The notes: generated from the letters alone by a model not told the origin. Positions 17,921 to 27,080 are shown, counted from the first letter of the stretch. The stretch is DNA of 64,000 nucleotides from Heyndrickxia shackletonii (GCF_001420715.1 NZ_LJJC01000004.1:1158519-1222518), one strand, 5' to 3'. Made by a program: numbers and translations.

Positions 17921-18098
17921 GGACAGAGCTTCCGTTATCTGTGACAAAATCGCATATTTTCCGTAGTTTGCGGACAGATGTTCCGTTATTTTGCAAAAAA
18001 GCGGTGATTTCCTTAAGATTTTTGCGAATAGCGGAACGTCTGTCCGCTATTGGTCGAAAAACATGCATTTTGACACATATAACGGAACAGGTGTCCGC
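17921..18098. repeat. Inverted-repeat module copy 2 (four units)
   Basis: The same forward-forward-reverse-reverse order as copy 1, with units near 17921, 17970, 18027 and 18077. The two inner units extend into arms of nearly 30 bases (GCGGACAGATGTTCCGTTAT... and ...AATAGCGGAACGTCTGTCCGC), which would form a strong hairpin in DNA or RNA. The region after it (18100-18335) holds nothing I can identify. Confidence 0.85.
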
Positions 18099-18335
18099 TA
18101 AAACTATCAGCCAGAAAAAAAGAAACCCCCAGTTAGCCTTCAGCATTTCAATTGATCCAAATCACCCATCTACTCCATCTACATAAGCTATCTTTCTTTA
18201 AACACAAACGAAGTTATCATAACCTGTCCTTTCCAATCATATATTGAAGAATAGGTTTGTGATATTTAGTCAAGCACTTCTCCCGCTAAATCTCACTTGA
18301 AAAAGTTATATTTATCCGTGATGAGGGGGACTTCG

Positions 18336-19787
18336 ATGAAACGTAAATGGTTGGCAGTTATTATTTCTGGGTCATTAATTACTGGTGTAGGCGGAACATA
18401 TACAGGGATGAAATGGTATTATCATGATTTGGAGCGAAAAGTGGAAGAGAATGGATCACCAATATCTTTAAAAGGGCAGCAAATTCAGCCCGATTTGTCC
18501 AAAATTGCCCAAGCATATGACCTTATTATGAAATCATATGTAAAAAAGGTAGAAGAGAAGCAATTGGTCGAAGGCGCAATTCAAGGAATGGTAAGTACCT
18601 TAAATGATCCCTTTTCTGTTTATATGGATGCAAAAACAGCTACGCAATTTAATAATACTTTGGATTCCTCTTTTGAGGGTATAGGGGCGGAGGTAGCCCA
18701 AAAGGACGGAAAAATTGTTATTGTGGCTCCTTATAAAGATTCCCCAGCTGAAAAAGCTGGACTTCGGCCAAAGGATGTTATCGTAAAAATTGATGGTGTT
18801 AGTACACATGGGTTGGATCTTACTGAAGCAACAACGAAAATCCGTGGTAAAAAAGGAACAACGGTCACACTTGAAATTCAGCGTGAAGGTACAAGCAATC
18901 CATTAACATTTGTGGTAAAACGGGAAAGCATTCCACTTGAAACGGTTTTTTCAGAAATAAAAAAACAAGGCGATAAATCAATCGGATACTTGGAAATTAC
19001 ACAGTTTTCAAAGGATACTGCCATCGACTTTAATGAGAAGCTAAAAAAATTAGAATCACAGAACATACACGGGCTTATCATTGATGTAAGAGGAAATCCG
19101 GGAGGGTATTTATCCAGCGTAGAAGATATGCTGAAAGGTCTTGTCCCAAATAATAAGCCTTATTTTCAAATTGAGCAGCGAAATGGCGAAAAGCTTCCTT
19201 ATTATTCAAAGTTAAAACAGAAAAAGCCATATCCAATAGCCGTATTAGTTGATGAAGGAAGTGCTTCCGCAGCTGAGATATTAGCAAGTTCCTTGCAGGA
19301 GGCGGATGGATATGCGTTAATAGGAGAAAAAACATTTGGAAAGGGTACAGTCCAAACTGCGATCCCATTAGGGGACGGCAGCTCTATTAAATTGACCATG
19401 TACAAATGGCTTACTCCAGATGGAAATTGGATTCATCAAAAAGGTATAAATCCAACCATTGAAGTAAAACAGCCGGAGTATTTTTATGTGAATCCATTAA
19501 CGTTAGATCATTCCTTAAAGCTTGATGCGAATAATGAACAAGTCAAACTTGCTCAGCAAATTCTTTCAGGCTTGGGATATGGACCGGGGCGTGAAGATGG
19601 CTATTTTGACTATCAGACGGAACGGGCTGTAAAGGCATTTCAAAATCAGGAAAAGCTGCCTGCGACCGGTGAAATCGACCCGAAAACAGCAGAGCTAATG
19701 GACACAGCCCTTACACAAGCTAGAAAAGAAGAAAAAAATGATCTTCAGCTGCAGGTGGCTTTAACATATATTGGGAATAAAAACTAG
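18336..19787 (+). CDS. ctpB: Carboxy-terminal processing protease (S41 family)
   Basis: A 483-residue secreted or membrane-anchored serine protease. An N-terminal hydrophobic segment (about 5-25) anchors it outside the membrane. A PDZ domain (about 105-195, SPAEKAGLRPKDVIVKIDG) leads to the S41 catalytic core with Ser311 (EGSASAAEI), Lys336 (TFGKGTVQ) and Gln340. A C-terminal peptidoglycan-binding domain (about 415-475, DGYFDYQTERAVKAF) matches Bacillus CtpB, which cleaves SpoIVFA in sporulation signalling. The ATG is preceded by GAGGGGGA. The in-frame TTG at 18297 adds 13 weak residues. It is followed by minJ as in Bacillus subtilis, where other genes lie nearby. ftsEX is not seen upstream. 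Confidence 0.9.
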   Translation: MKRKWLAVIISGSLITGVGGTYTGMKWYYHDLERKVEENGSPISLKGQQIQPDLSKIAQAYDLIMKSYVKKVEEKQLVEGAIQGMVSTLNDPFSVYMDAKTATQFNNTLDSSFEGIGAEVAQKDGKIVIVAPYKDSPAEKAGLRPKDVIVKIDGVSTHGLDLTEATTKIRGKKGTTVTLEIQREGTSNPLTFVVKRESIPLETVFSEIKKQGDKSIGYLEITQFSKDTAIDFNEKLKKLESQNIHGLIIDVRGNPGGYLSSVEDMLKGLVPNNKPYFQIEQRNGEKLPYYSKLKQKKPYPIAVLVDEGSASAAEILASSLQEADGYALIGEKTFGKGTVQTAIPLGDGSSIKLTMYKWLTPDGNWIHQKGINPTIEVKQPEYFYVNPLTLDHSLKLDANNEQVKLAQQILSGLGYGPGREDGYFDYQTERAVKAFQNQEKLPATGEIDPKTAELMDTALTQARKEEKNDLQLQVALTYIGNKN

Positions 19788-19816
19788 GAGTCGAGCATTG
19801 CTTGGCTCCTTTTTTA
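19786..19816 (+). terminator. Terminator of ctpB
   Basis: AGGAGTCGAG pairs with CTTGGCTCCT (ten pairs, three of them wobbles) around CATTG and runs into a T-run. It overlaps the stop codon. The 225 bases to minJ hold nothing else I recognise. Confidence 0.85.
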
Positions 19817-20012
19817 TGTAAATCAAAGCTAAATACAATGTTATGACTTATAAATTCCTAGATTTTTATAGAAAAGGGAATAGGTTTTAATGCTTTCATC
19901 TGATAGAATAATAATAATAGATTCGTAAGTTTTAACTGATGTGGTCTGCGTACTTAATGCTCTAAAGCTTTCTATAAAAAATTTTTTACATAATAAAGGA
20001 TGGTGAATAAAA

Positions 20013-21209
20013 TTGGCGCAGGAATGGGGTCTCGAATTACTAAAAAGCATTGGAAGGTTTTTTATTCATCCAAGTTTATATATTGCTATTATTGCAGCAG
20101 TATTTATTGGTTATTTGCGGATAAAAAGGGAACGGGCGGATTTTCATATCAGTGTATACCCACTGCTGCATGAACTGCGGTACTTTCTATCCTCCGGTTG
20201 GATAGCCGGACTTATTTTGTCCGTCATTTCTGTAGCGGCTGGCTTCACCGTTAGCTTTGGTATTTTGACCACTTTATTTTTTACGACAACCATCTTTACA
20301 TTGATTGGCGGCTTCCGCTTGTTATCCTCCGCATTTACAATAGGGTTAGCCTTTCTTTCTATTTATGTGTTGAATCAATTTGACTTTCACATTCCGTGGC
20401 TTGGTCCTTTTATTGAAAAAACGAACCATACTAGTCTAGCGGGAATGGTGATATTAGCAGGATTACTACTAATAGTAGAAGGCATCCTCATGATCCGCAA
20501 TGGGGCTAAGGAAAGCTCGCCGAAATATCGGAAAAGCCGCCGTGGATTAACGGTAGGTGCCTTTCAAGCAAAGCGGATGTGGTTCATTCCTATATTCTGC
20601 TTTCTGCCGACGGGACCGTTAACGGCACCATTTAGCTGGTGGCCGACATTGGATTGGGGAACACATTCTTATTCCCTTATTCTCGTACCGTTCATCATAG
20701 GGTTTCAGCAGCAAATTCAAAGCAATTTGCCAGATGTTGCCGTGAAAAAGCTCGGCAAACAAATCATCGCTGCAGGAGTTGTTACAACGGCTATTGCGGC
20801 AGGCGGATTATGGATTTCCTTTTTGCCGCTTGTTGGGATGGTATTCGCGATTTTAGCAAGAGCATGGATATCCTATCAGCATCGTGTCCGCGAAGGCGCA
20901 AATCCATATTATTTTACTCAAAGAGACAATGGCCTTATTATTTTGGCTGTTATCCCAGGTTCACCGGCAGATAAATTATCTCTGAAAACAGGAGAAGTTA
21001 TTCATAAATGCAATGGTCAACTTGTAAAAAATACAGATGAATTTTATCGTGCACTCCAAAAAAACCGTGCTTACTGCAAGCTTGAAGTATTGGATACAAA
21101 CGAACAAATTCGTTTTGCCCAAGGGGCCTTATACGAAGGGGATCACCATGAGTTAGGCATCATCACAGTAGAAGGAAAGAAAAAGTGGGGCACAGGTGAA
21201 GCATCTTAA
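20013..21209 (+). CDS. minJ: MinJ-type division topology protein with PDZ domain
   Basis: A 398-residue polytopic membrane protein. The N-terminus (EWGLELLKSIGRFFIHP, IRIKRERADFH-like) resembles B. subtilis MinJ. About seven membrane helices lie in residues 20-285 and a cytoplasmic PDZ domain in about 290-385 (NGLIILAVIPGSPADKLSLKTGEVI). In Bacillus, MinJ bridges DivIVA and MinD to keep division away from the poles. The start is TTG, with AAAGGATGGTG upstream and no better ATG. Location downstream of ctpB agrees with the Bacillus order. The protein matches the roughly 397-residue family length. Confidence 0.85.
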   Translation: MAQEWGLELLKSIGRFFIHPSLYIAIIAAVFIGYLRIKRERADFHISVYPLLHELRYFLSSGWIAGLILSVISVAAGFTVSFGILTTLFFTTTIFTLIGGFRLLSSAFTIGLAFLSIYVLNQFDFHIPWLGPFIEKTNHTSLAGMVILAGLLLIVEGILMIRNGAKESSPKYRKSRRGLTVGAFQAKRMWFIPIFCFLPTGPLTAPFSWWPTLDWGTHSYSLILVPFIIGFQQQIQSNLPDVAVKKLGKQIIAAGVVTTAIAAGGLWISFLPLVGMVFAILARAWISYQHRVREGANPYYFTQRDNGLIILAVIPGSPADKLSLKTGEVIHKCNGQLVKNTDEFYRALQKNRAYCKLEVLDTNEQIRFAQGALYEGDHHELGIITVEGKKKWGTGEAS

Positions 21210-21270
21210 TATGGATCATTATAAAATACACAATACATTTCCAAATACAATGTTATATTTGTTCTTCCAT

Positions 21271-21310
21271 AACTCTCTTTTACAAATTTGTTTAAGGGAG
21301 TTTTTTATTT
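21271..21310 (+). terminator. Terminator of minJ
   Basis: AACTCTCTT (21271-21279) pairs with AAGGGAGTT (21294-21302), with a nested ACAAA/TTTGT, and is followed by a T-run. Confidence 0.75.
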
Positions 21311-21410
21311 TTCAACTTCTGGCTATTCGGTATTGTTGGGGGTATGTTAGAAGCTACACATAAATGCTGGGAAATACATGTGGAGATCACTCATGATAGA
21401 AATAGCGTAA

Positions 21411-21443
21411 AAGCCTGAATTCACGAGATTCAGGCTTTTTTTT
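21411..21443 (+). terminator. Second terminator in the minJ-glycosyltransferase gap
   Basis: AAGCCTGAAT (21411-21420) pairs with ATTCAGGCTT (21428-21437) and eight or more T follow. No gene lies between it and the first terminator, so it may back up the first or end a short unrecognised transcript in 21310-21410. Confidence 0.8.
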
Positions 21444-21618
21444 GTAAAAAACGCCTCCCTATTCTCATTTAACAATATGGAAAATATTTAAACTCATACC
21501 ACTAGATGACATGGATTCCTTACATATTTCTTGAAAAAACTAACGTTATATTGAATAAATGTACGAAGCTTTCAAAATGGTGTAAATGCAAAATTTTGTA
21601 GCTGCAAGGAGACCCAAT

Positions 21619-23085
21619 ATGTACTTTTCAAAACGAATACAAGTCTTTATTTATCTTGTTTTATTTATTATTTTCTTGTCCTTATTTTTATATAATGTTT
21701 TTTATCGTCTCTCTAATTTTCCAATTTATAGCTGGGATGAAGCAAGACATGGAATAAGTGCCTATGAAATGTTGAAAAGTAGAAACTTCATTGTAAATAC
21801 ATATGGTTATGAGTCAGATTATTGGAATCTAAAACCTCCACTCAGTTTTTGGGCTATTATAATTGGTTATAAGATGGCAGGTTTCAATGCACTTGGACTC
21901 CGTTTAATATCTGGAATATGTGCAGGTTTAACCCTTTTATTAGTTACGTTATTTGTTTACAAAATACATGGAAAGTTTGCTTCACTTGTCACTTTATTAA
22001 CATTATCAACGTGTACTCAATTTTTAATTAATCATAGTGCTAGAACTGGTGATGCAGATTCGCTGTTTCTCTTTTTATTTACATTGTCCATATTATCTTT
22101 ATTCCTTTCCGAACATAATGATAGATGGTTATATGTTTCCGGATTAGCATTTTCACTTTCCTTTTTAACAAAAAGCTGGCATGCAGGGAATATTGTAATC
22201 ATTATGGCAATGTATCTTTTAGTTAGTGGGAAATATAAAAGATTATCTCCTAAAAAAACGCTGATATTAGGTTTATGTATGTTTGGCCCCATTATTGTTT
22301 GGGGAGTTATTAGATTCCATTATGATGGTTTTGTGTTCTTTAGGACCATGATTGAATACGATCTGCTGAAACGATCATCCGATACAATTGAAGGTCATGT
22401 AGGCGGATTCTTTTATTATGCGGAAATATTAAAGAGATTTTTCTCCTTGTGGCTGCTGTTTTTATTCTCCCTTTTTTTAGTCATTCTTTTCAAAAGGGAC
22501 TTTTCTTTTAAAAATTTTCGCCTTGAAAAGCAAGCCTATTTTATAAGTTTATGTATATGGATACTTATTCCGATAATTGTCTTTACATTTTCTAAAACAA
22601 AAATAAGATGGTATATTCTCCCTGTTTATCCTCCGCTATCTATAATGATTGGTATTTTAGCGAAAAAAGTTTGGATAAATGGGAACCTAATGCTTCGCAG
22701 TTTACTTCTGATATCTATGCTTGGTATATCTTTTTTTTATGAAGGTCAGATTCAATTATATTTAAACGAGCCACGAAAAAGTTTACAACAAAATTTACTG
22801 GAAAAAACACGGGGAATGGAAGGGATAAAAGGATACAGTTTGTATTTATATCATCCCACTGATTCAATTAAATGGTCACAAAGCACTTTATTAACAGCGG
22901 AACTTGTGAATGATTTTAAGACGGAATCCGGAGATTTTCAGGCATTTTTACATAATGAAAAAGCTATTCTTATGGCAAAGAAGGATTTAGTTACGGACCA
23001 ATTTATTCAAGCCAATCAATTAAAAATTGTCCATTCAAATAAGTGGGGATACCTTTTGAGGAAGGAAGAGTTTTCAAGTAAATAA
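21619..23085 (+). CDS. GT-C membrane glycosyltransferase (ArnT/PMT-like)
   Basis: A 488-residue protein with ten or more membrane helices and the GT-C/PMT_2 pattern. An acidic motif in the first extracellular loop (YSWDEARHGISAYEM) and a WNLKPPLSFW segment precede paired helices, and a soluble C-terminal part begins near residue 400. Such enzymes transfer a sugar from a polyprenyl-phosphate donor to an extracellular acceptor (lipid, polymer or protein). I chose this ATG because AAGGAG lies 7-8 bases upstream. The ATG 33 bases earlier lacks a site. It is a single-gene unit between minJ and the thioesterase, so substrate and acceptor cannot be inferred. It is the only GT-C candidate outside the YkoS-like protein. 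Confidence 0.8.
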   Translation: MYFSKRIQVFIYLVLFIIFLSLFLYNVFYRLSNFPIYSWDEARHGISAYEMLKSRNFIVNTYGYESDYWNLKPPLSFWAIIIGYKMAGFNALGLRLISGICAGLTLLLVTLFVYKIHGKFASLVTLLTLSTCTQFLINHSARTGDADSLFLFLFTLSILSLFLSEHNDRWLYVSGLAFSLSFLTKSWHAGNIVIIMAMYLLVSGKYKRLSPKKTLILGLCMFGPIIVWGVIRFHYDGFVFFRTMIEYDLLKRSSDTIEGHVGGFFYYAEILKRFFSLWLLFLFSLFLVILFKRDFSFKNFRLEKQAYFISLCIWILIPIIVFTFSKTKIRWYILPVYPPLSIMIGILAKKVWINGNLMLRSLLLISMLGISFFYEGQIQLYLNEPRKSLQQNLLEKTRGMEGIKGYSLYLYHPTDSIKWSQSTLLTAELVNDFKTESGDFQAFLHNEKAILMAKKDLVTDQFIQANQLKIVHSNKWGYLLRKEEFSSK

Positions 23086-23213
23086 TATGCACCGGATGAG
23101 AGGTTAAGTCAAAAAAATGTAACAAATACAAGATTGGTGCTAAAATAATACTTGACACAGTAATTATATCTAGTATCTTTTTTGCAGTCTAGGAAAAAAA
23201 GGAGGTGCGTAAT

Positions 23214-23654
23214 ATGACAAATACTTATCCAAGCACAGATATGGAAATGAATATTACCTGGGGAGATTGTGATGCTGCGGGAATTTCCTATTATGCCAGA
23301 ACATTTGATTGGTTTACAAATGGACGTATGCATTTTTGGGAGAATAGCGATGTCCCTTATATGAAAACTTTCCATCAACTTGGAATTGCGATTGTATGTT
23401 TGAAGGCAGACTGTCAATATAAAAAAATGCTGCGTCCAGAAGACAAAGTTATTGTTCGGACAAGCTTGACAGAGTTTACAAGGTCACGGATGGCATTTCA
23501 TTATCAAATAATAAAAGACGATGGCCAAATTGCATGTGAGGGTGTGACCACTCATACATACGTCGATAATCATGGAAACCCATTTAATTTAAAAAAACGG
23601 TTTCCTGAGCTTTGGGGAAAATTAATGAATATTTGGCCAGAATTTAATAATTAA
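23214..23654 (+). CDS. Hot-dog fold acyl-CoA thioesterase (4HBT family)
   Basis: A 146-residue single-domain cytoplasmic protein of the 4-hydroxybenzoyl-CoA thioesterase family. The signature WGDCDAAGISYYARTFDWF, with the catalytic Asp region, opens the fold, and the usual FHYQIIKDDGQIACEG strand follows. GGAGGTG lies 6 bases before the ATG. A GTG nine bases upstream overlaps that site and is less likely. A TTGACA at 23152 with TATCTT about 16 bases on may be its promoter. The next gene encodes an acyl-CoA ligase, so the two probably act on the same acyl or aryl-CoA pool. The substrate is unknown. Confidence 0.85.
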   Translation: MTNTYPSTDMEMNITWGDCDAAGISYYARTFDWFTNGRMHFWENSDVPYMKTFHQLGIAIVCLKADCQYKKMLRPEDKVIVRTSLTEFTRSRMAFHYQIIKDDGQIACEGVTTHTYVDNHGNPFNLKKRFPELWGKLMNIWPEFNN

Positions 23655-23749
23655 ATGATTTCTTTGAATAGTAAAAGAAAGGTTATGGCCATAATTGAGA
23701 AGACCAATGTGGCCTATTTTTAATTGAAATGGAAAGAAGGATGAATCTT

Positions 23750-25408
23750 GTGAATCAATATACATATGATGTTCGTATGTTCCAAGAAACATTTGAGCAT
23801 GAATTTACGTATATTAATGGATTTTTGCGAAATGTCCATCGATTCGCGAACCAGCCAGCAATGACTTGTACACTTCGCAATCGGACATGGACGTATCAAG
23901 AATTAAATCGTGAGGTAAATAAATTAGCCCATGCACTTCGGGAGGATGGGGTAGGCAAGAATGAAGTAGTGATGTATCAGCTGTTAAATTCTGCGGAATT
24001 TGTCTTTAGTTATTTAGCACCACAAAAAATTGGCGCGATTAACAGCCCTATCAATTTCCGGCTTTCGCCAGGGGAAACTGCCTATATTCTTGATGACAGT
24101 AAACCAGCAGTATTTATTTATGATGAAGAGATTAAGGAAACGGCTATGCAAGCTTTGGAAATGGCAAAGCATAAACCTGTAAGGGTAATTATGGTTGATA
24201 TTACAGGGGAAAAAGAAGCTCCTGAAGGACATATTACGTATTCAGACTACGTACGGGACCATTCAGAAGCAGAACCTGAAAAGGTAATTCGGCACATTTA
24301 TGACGAAAATACACGTCTCTATACATCCGGAACTACCGGTATGCCAAAGGGTGTACCTTTAAACAACATTAACGATATTCTTTCTGCGCACGATGTTGCC
24401 ATGCATTTTCCTCTCAATCCAACAGATAAAACAATGAATATGAGTCCATGGTTTCATCGCGGTGGTATACATTCAGGCGGGCCAAACCCTACCTTATATG
24501 TAGGCGGAGAAATTGTCATTCTTAGATATTTTCATCCAAAGACATGTTTAAAATATGCGGAAGAGTATAATTTAACATTTCTAATTGGAGCGCCGCCAAT
24601 GCTGAAAATGCTTTATAATCAGCAAAAGAAACATCCTGTTGATCTATCCAAATTGAAGGGGATTGTTACAATGGGGGCTCCTCTTGGCAGAGAGGATTGT
24701 ATTAAGTTTCAGGAAACCTTATCACCAAATATTTTTAATGGATATGGTACAACAGAAGCTTTCTGGAATACGTTCCTTCGTCCTTATGATTTGCCTGCAA
24801 TGGCTGGTTCTGCTGGGCGAGCGTGTACAGATGATGATGTAGCGGTCGTGAAAATTTATCCTGATCGCAAAGCAGAACCGGATGATCTTGTGGCAAAAGA
24901 CAAAACAGAGGTCGGGGAAGTGATTGTCAGGGCACCTGGTAAGACTGCTTATGCATACGTTAATAATGAAAAGGAAAGTGAGAGAGTCTTTTACAAAGGA
25001 TGGCTCTATATAGGAGATATGGCTACTTGGGATGAAAATGAATTTATCACCATTGTTGGCCGCAAAAATGATATGATTGTCTCTTCTGGAGAAAATATTC
25101 ATCCGGTACAAGTAGAAGAAATTCTAAGTGAACATCCGAAAGTACAAGAAGCAGTAGTGGTAGGAGTTCCTGATGAACTAAGAGGAGAATCAGTAGTCGC
25201 TTATATCATTAAGGCAGATCCATCCCTGACAGCAGATGAATTAAATAAGTACTGTACAGAGCATCCGATGCTCGCAGATTATAAGAGACCGCGTTTTTAC
25301 CGATTTATTGATGAATTGCCGTATACAGCCACAGGGAAAAAGAAACATTTTGAAGTAAGATCGTTAGCAATAGAGGATCAAAAACAAGGGAATTTAGAAA
25401 GAGCGTAA
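23750..25408 (+). CDS. AMP-forming acyl-CoA synthetase/ligase
   Basis: A cytosolic adenylate-forming enzyme of about 552 residues that activates a carboxylic acid to its CoA thioester. The P-loop-like YTSGTTGMPKG, GYGTTE, the hinge region YIGDMATWDENEFITIVGRKNDMI and the C-terminal lysine in YTATGKKKHF are all present, so it should be active. GTG at 23750 has AGAAGG 9 bases upstream. In-frame ATGs at 23729 and 23741 have worse spacing. It follows the thioesterase by about 95 bases and an 18-bp-stem terminator ends the unit. Medium- or long-chain fatty acids are the commonest substrates of such enzymes, but aromatic acids are equally possible. Confidence 0.88.
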   Translation: MNQYTYDVRMFQETFEHEFTYINGFLRNVHRFANQPAMTCTLRNRTWTYQELNREVNKLAHALREDGVGKNEVVMYQLLNSAEFVFSYLAPQKIGAINSPINFRLSPGETAYILDDSKPAVFIYDEEIKETAMQALEMAKHKPVRVIMVDITGEKEAPEGHITYSDYVRDHSEAEPEKVIRHIYDENTRLYTSGTTGMPKGVPLNNINDILSAHDVAMHFPLNPTDKTMNMSPWFHRGGIHSGGPNPTLYVGGEIVILRYFHPKTCLKYAEEYNLTFLIGAPPMLKMLYNQQKKHPVDLSKLKGIVTMGAPLGREDCIKFQETLSPNIFNGYGTTEAFWNTFLRPYDLPAMAGSAGRACTDDDVAVVKIYPDRKAEPDDLVAKDKTEVGEVIVRAPGKTAYAYVNNEKESERVFYKGWLYIGDMATWDENEFITIVGRKNDMIVSSGENIHPVQVEEILSEHPKVQEAVVVGVPDELRGESVVAYIIKADPSLTADELNKYCTEHPMLADYKRPRFYRFIDELPYTATGKKKHFEVRSLAIEDQKQGNLERA

Positions 25409-25417
25409 ATAGCTATC

Positions 25418-25463
25418 AAATCAAGGACCAAATCGGACAAGTTTACGATTTGGTCCTTGATTT
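25418..25463. terminator. Long perfect hairpin after the acyl-CoA ligase gene
   Basis: An 18-bp perfect stem (25418-25435 with 25446-25463) and a 10-base loop, starting 10 bases after the stop. The tail is only moderately T-rich. It lies between converging genes and just before the repeat module. Confidence 0.75.
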
Positions 25464-25471
25464 AGTTTAAT

Positions 25472-25653
25472 ACGGACACTAGTTCCTTTATCTGTGACAA
25501 AACGGGGTATTTTCATATGTTTGCGGACAGAGGTTCCGTTATTTGTAAAAAAACAGAGATTTTCATGTGCTTTTTTGCGAATAGCGTACCCTAAGTCCGC
25601 TTGTCTCTCAAATATGGGTCTTTTTATCAAAATAGAGGATTCACTGTCCGCTA
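25472..25653. repeat. Inverted-repeat module copy 3 (four units, diverged)
   Basis: It aligns over its length with copy 2 at 17921-18098, including the spacer phrases TATCTGTGACAAAA and TTTTTTGCGAATAGCG. Unit starts are about 25472 and 25523 (forward), 25580 and 25631 (reverse), again 51 bases apart. The outer units have decayed. The last unit ends in GTCCGCTAA, and its CTA (25651-25653) is the stop codon of the minus-strand permease. Confidence 0.82.
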
Positions 25654-27003
25654 AGAAGCAACTTGCTTTTTTATTTTTCTATTTATAAGGATGGAAATAA
25701 TAACAATCACCACCACCACTCCAATACTGACATACAAACCTGGTCGAATTTCCTTCTCTAACATAGTCCCGCATATAGCAGCTAACAGAAGGATGTTTCC
25801 GACAACTGACATTATTTTTTCCCACATTTTCAATTGCAAAAGTCGAAGGGCTGATATGATGATAAAAAACCAATTAAATAACAATAAAATGCCGGCTGCA
25901 GTCGTGATATACTCATATATTTTTCCTGGTAACAGTAATGCGGTGATGATGGAAACAAGCAAGCCGACTGTTGCTAATCCTAAAGACGGAAGCGGCAAGT
26001 CCTTGAATCTTTTTATCTTTTTTGCAAAAAAGGCAGGAGCATCATGCGTCTCCGCTAGTGTTACTAACAGTTGGGTTACTCCAAATAAAGAGGCTGTCAT
26101 CGTAGAAAATCCTGCAATGATGATCGCTCCATTAAATACATGCGGAAAAAATGGAAGGTGGTAATCTTCCATCGCTTTCACAAAAGGGCTTTCCTCTTCA
26201 TTAAAGGCATGATAGGACTCCATACATACGACAAGTCCAAGGGAGAGGACATAAATAATCGTCAAAACGATTAGCATGATCGTTCCGGCTTTTGGTGCAT
26301 CTTCTTTCTTTTTCAGCTGCATTGCCATCAGTCCAATTACTTCTATGCCGCCAAAAGCGTAAAAAGCATAAATAAGTGCAGCACCAAAACCCTTCCAACC
26401 CTTAGGAAAAAAGGTATCAAAAGAATGGGGCAAGCTTGGATGATTTGCATGTCCATTTATCCAGCCAAACAAGGCAGCTACTGCTAATATTATAAACATA
26501 AGTATGGCTGCTGTTTTTAGAATAGCCAATATATTTTCGATTTTATCAAAGCCCTTTGTTCCTAGTAAAACCACCATAATGGAAAGAACAGCGTAGCATG
26601 CTGCGAATAGCCAAAGAGGAATTTGATGGAACCAAAAGCGTGATAGAATGGACAAACCTGTTAATTGACTTCCCATGATGAGAATATTGGAACACCAATA
26701 ATTCCATCCGCATGAAAATCCTGCCCACTTCCCAAATGCCTTTTTTGCATAGTAGCAAAAGGAACCTTCCTGTGGGTCTTGCGCCGTCATTTTTGCCAGC
26801 ATATTGTAAACAATATAAGTAGCGATTGCAGCACAGATAAAGGAAAATACAATCGACGGCCCTGTCGTTTTGATTCCGATGCTTGATCCTAGAAAGTACC
26901 CGGTACCAATCGTACATCCGACTCCAATAAGGGACAGCTGCCACCAATTTAATTCCCCTTGATTAGTCTGTTTACTTGTATTATTTGAGTTTTTTGACCC
27001 CAA
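25651..27003 (-). CDS. APC-family amino acid permease
   Basis: A 450-residue transporter with twelve membrane helices of the amino acid-polyamine-cation superfamily. The first helix carries the substrate-binding motif GVGCTIGTGYFLGSS, and FYAFGGIEVIGLMA is the conserved sixth helix. It resembles the Bacillus AapA/YbgF/YdgF group of amino acid:proton symporters, but the substrate cannot be told. The start is TTG with an AGGAGG 7 bases upstream. The C-terminus ends KKQVAS, and its stop codon falls in the last bases of a repeat module, which may have replaced the original 3' end. Confidence 0.88.
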   Translation of the reverse strand: MGSKNSNNTSKQTNQGELNWWQLSLIGVGCTIGTGYFLGSSIGIKTTGPSIVFSFICAAIATYIVYNMLAKMTAQDPQEGSFCYYAKKAFGKWAGFSCGWNYWCSNILIMGSQLTGLSILSRFWFHQIPLWLFAACYAVLSIMVVLLGTKGFDKIENILAILKTAAILMFIILAVAALFGWINGHANHPSLPHSFDTFFPKGWKGFGAALIYAFYAFGGIEVIGLMAMQLKKKEDAPKAGTIMLIVLTIIYVLSLGLVVCMESYHAFNEEESPFVKAMEDYHLPFFPHVFNGAIIIAGFSTMTASLFGVTQLLVTLAETHDAPAFFAKKIKRFKDLPLPSLGLATVGLLVSIITALLLPGKIYEYITTAAGILLLFNWFFIIISALRLLQLKMWEKIMSVVGNILLLAAICGTMLEKEIRPGLYVSIGVVVVIVIISILINRKIKKQVAS

Positions 27004-27080
27004 TCCAAAACCTCCTCATAGTTACTATTACTTTTTACAAAAAGAGGCTTGAATATGTAAATCATATAAAGAACTAATGT

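Noticed and set aside
17717-18098. CRISPR-like array (about 50-nt period of 20-23-nt units)
   Set aside because: Units alternate in orientation, are degenerate, and only four occur per module. No cas genes are nearby.
17662-18186. Short open reading frames on both strands within the repeat cluster (60-80 codons)
   Set aside because: They follow the repeat units in either orientation, have no ribosome sites in the right place, and encode low-complexity peptides that recur with the repeats. The DNA repeat explains them.
25691-26164. 157-codon plus-strand frame inside the amino acid permease gene
   Set aside because: It is antisense to a conserved twelve-helix transporter and shows no independent family features.
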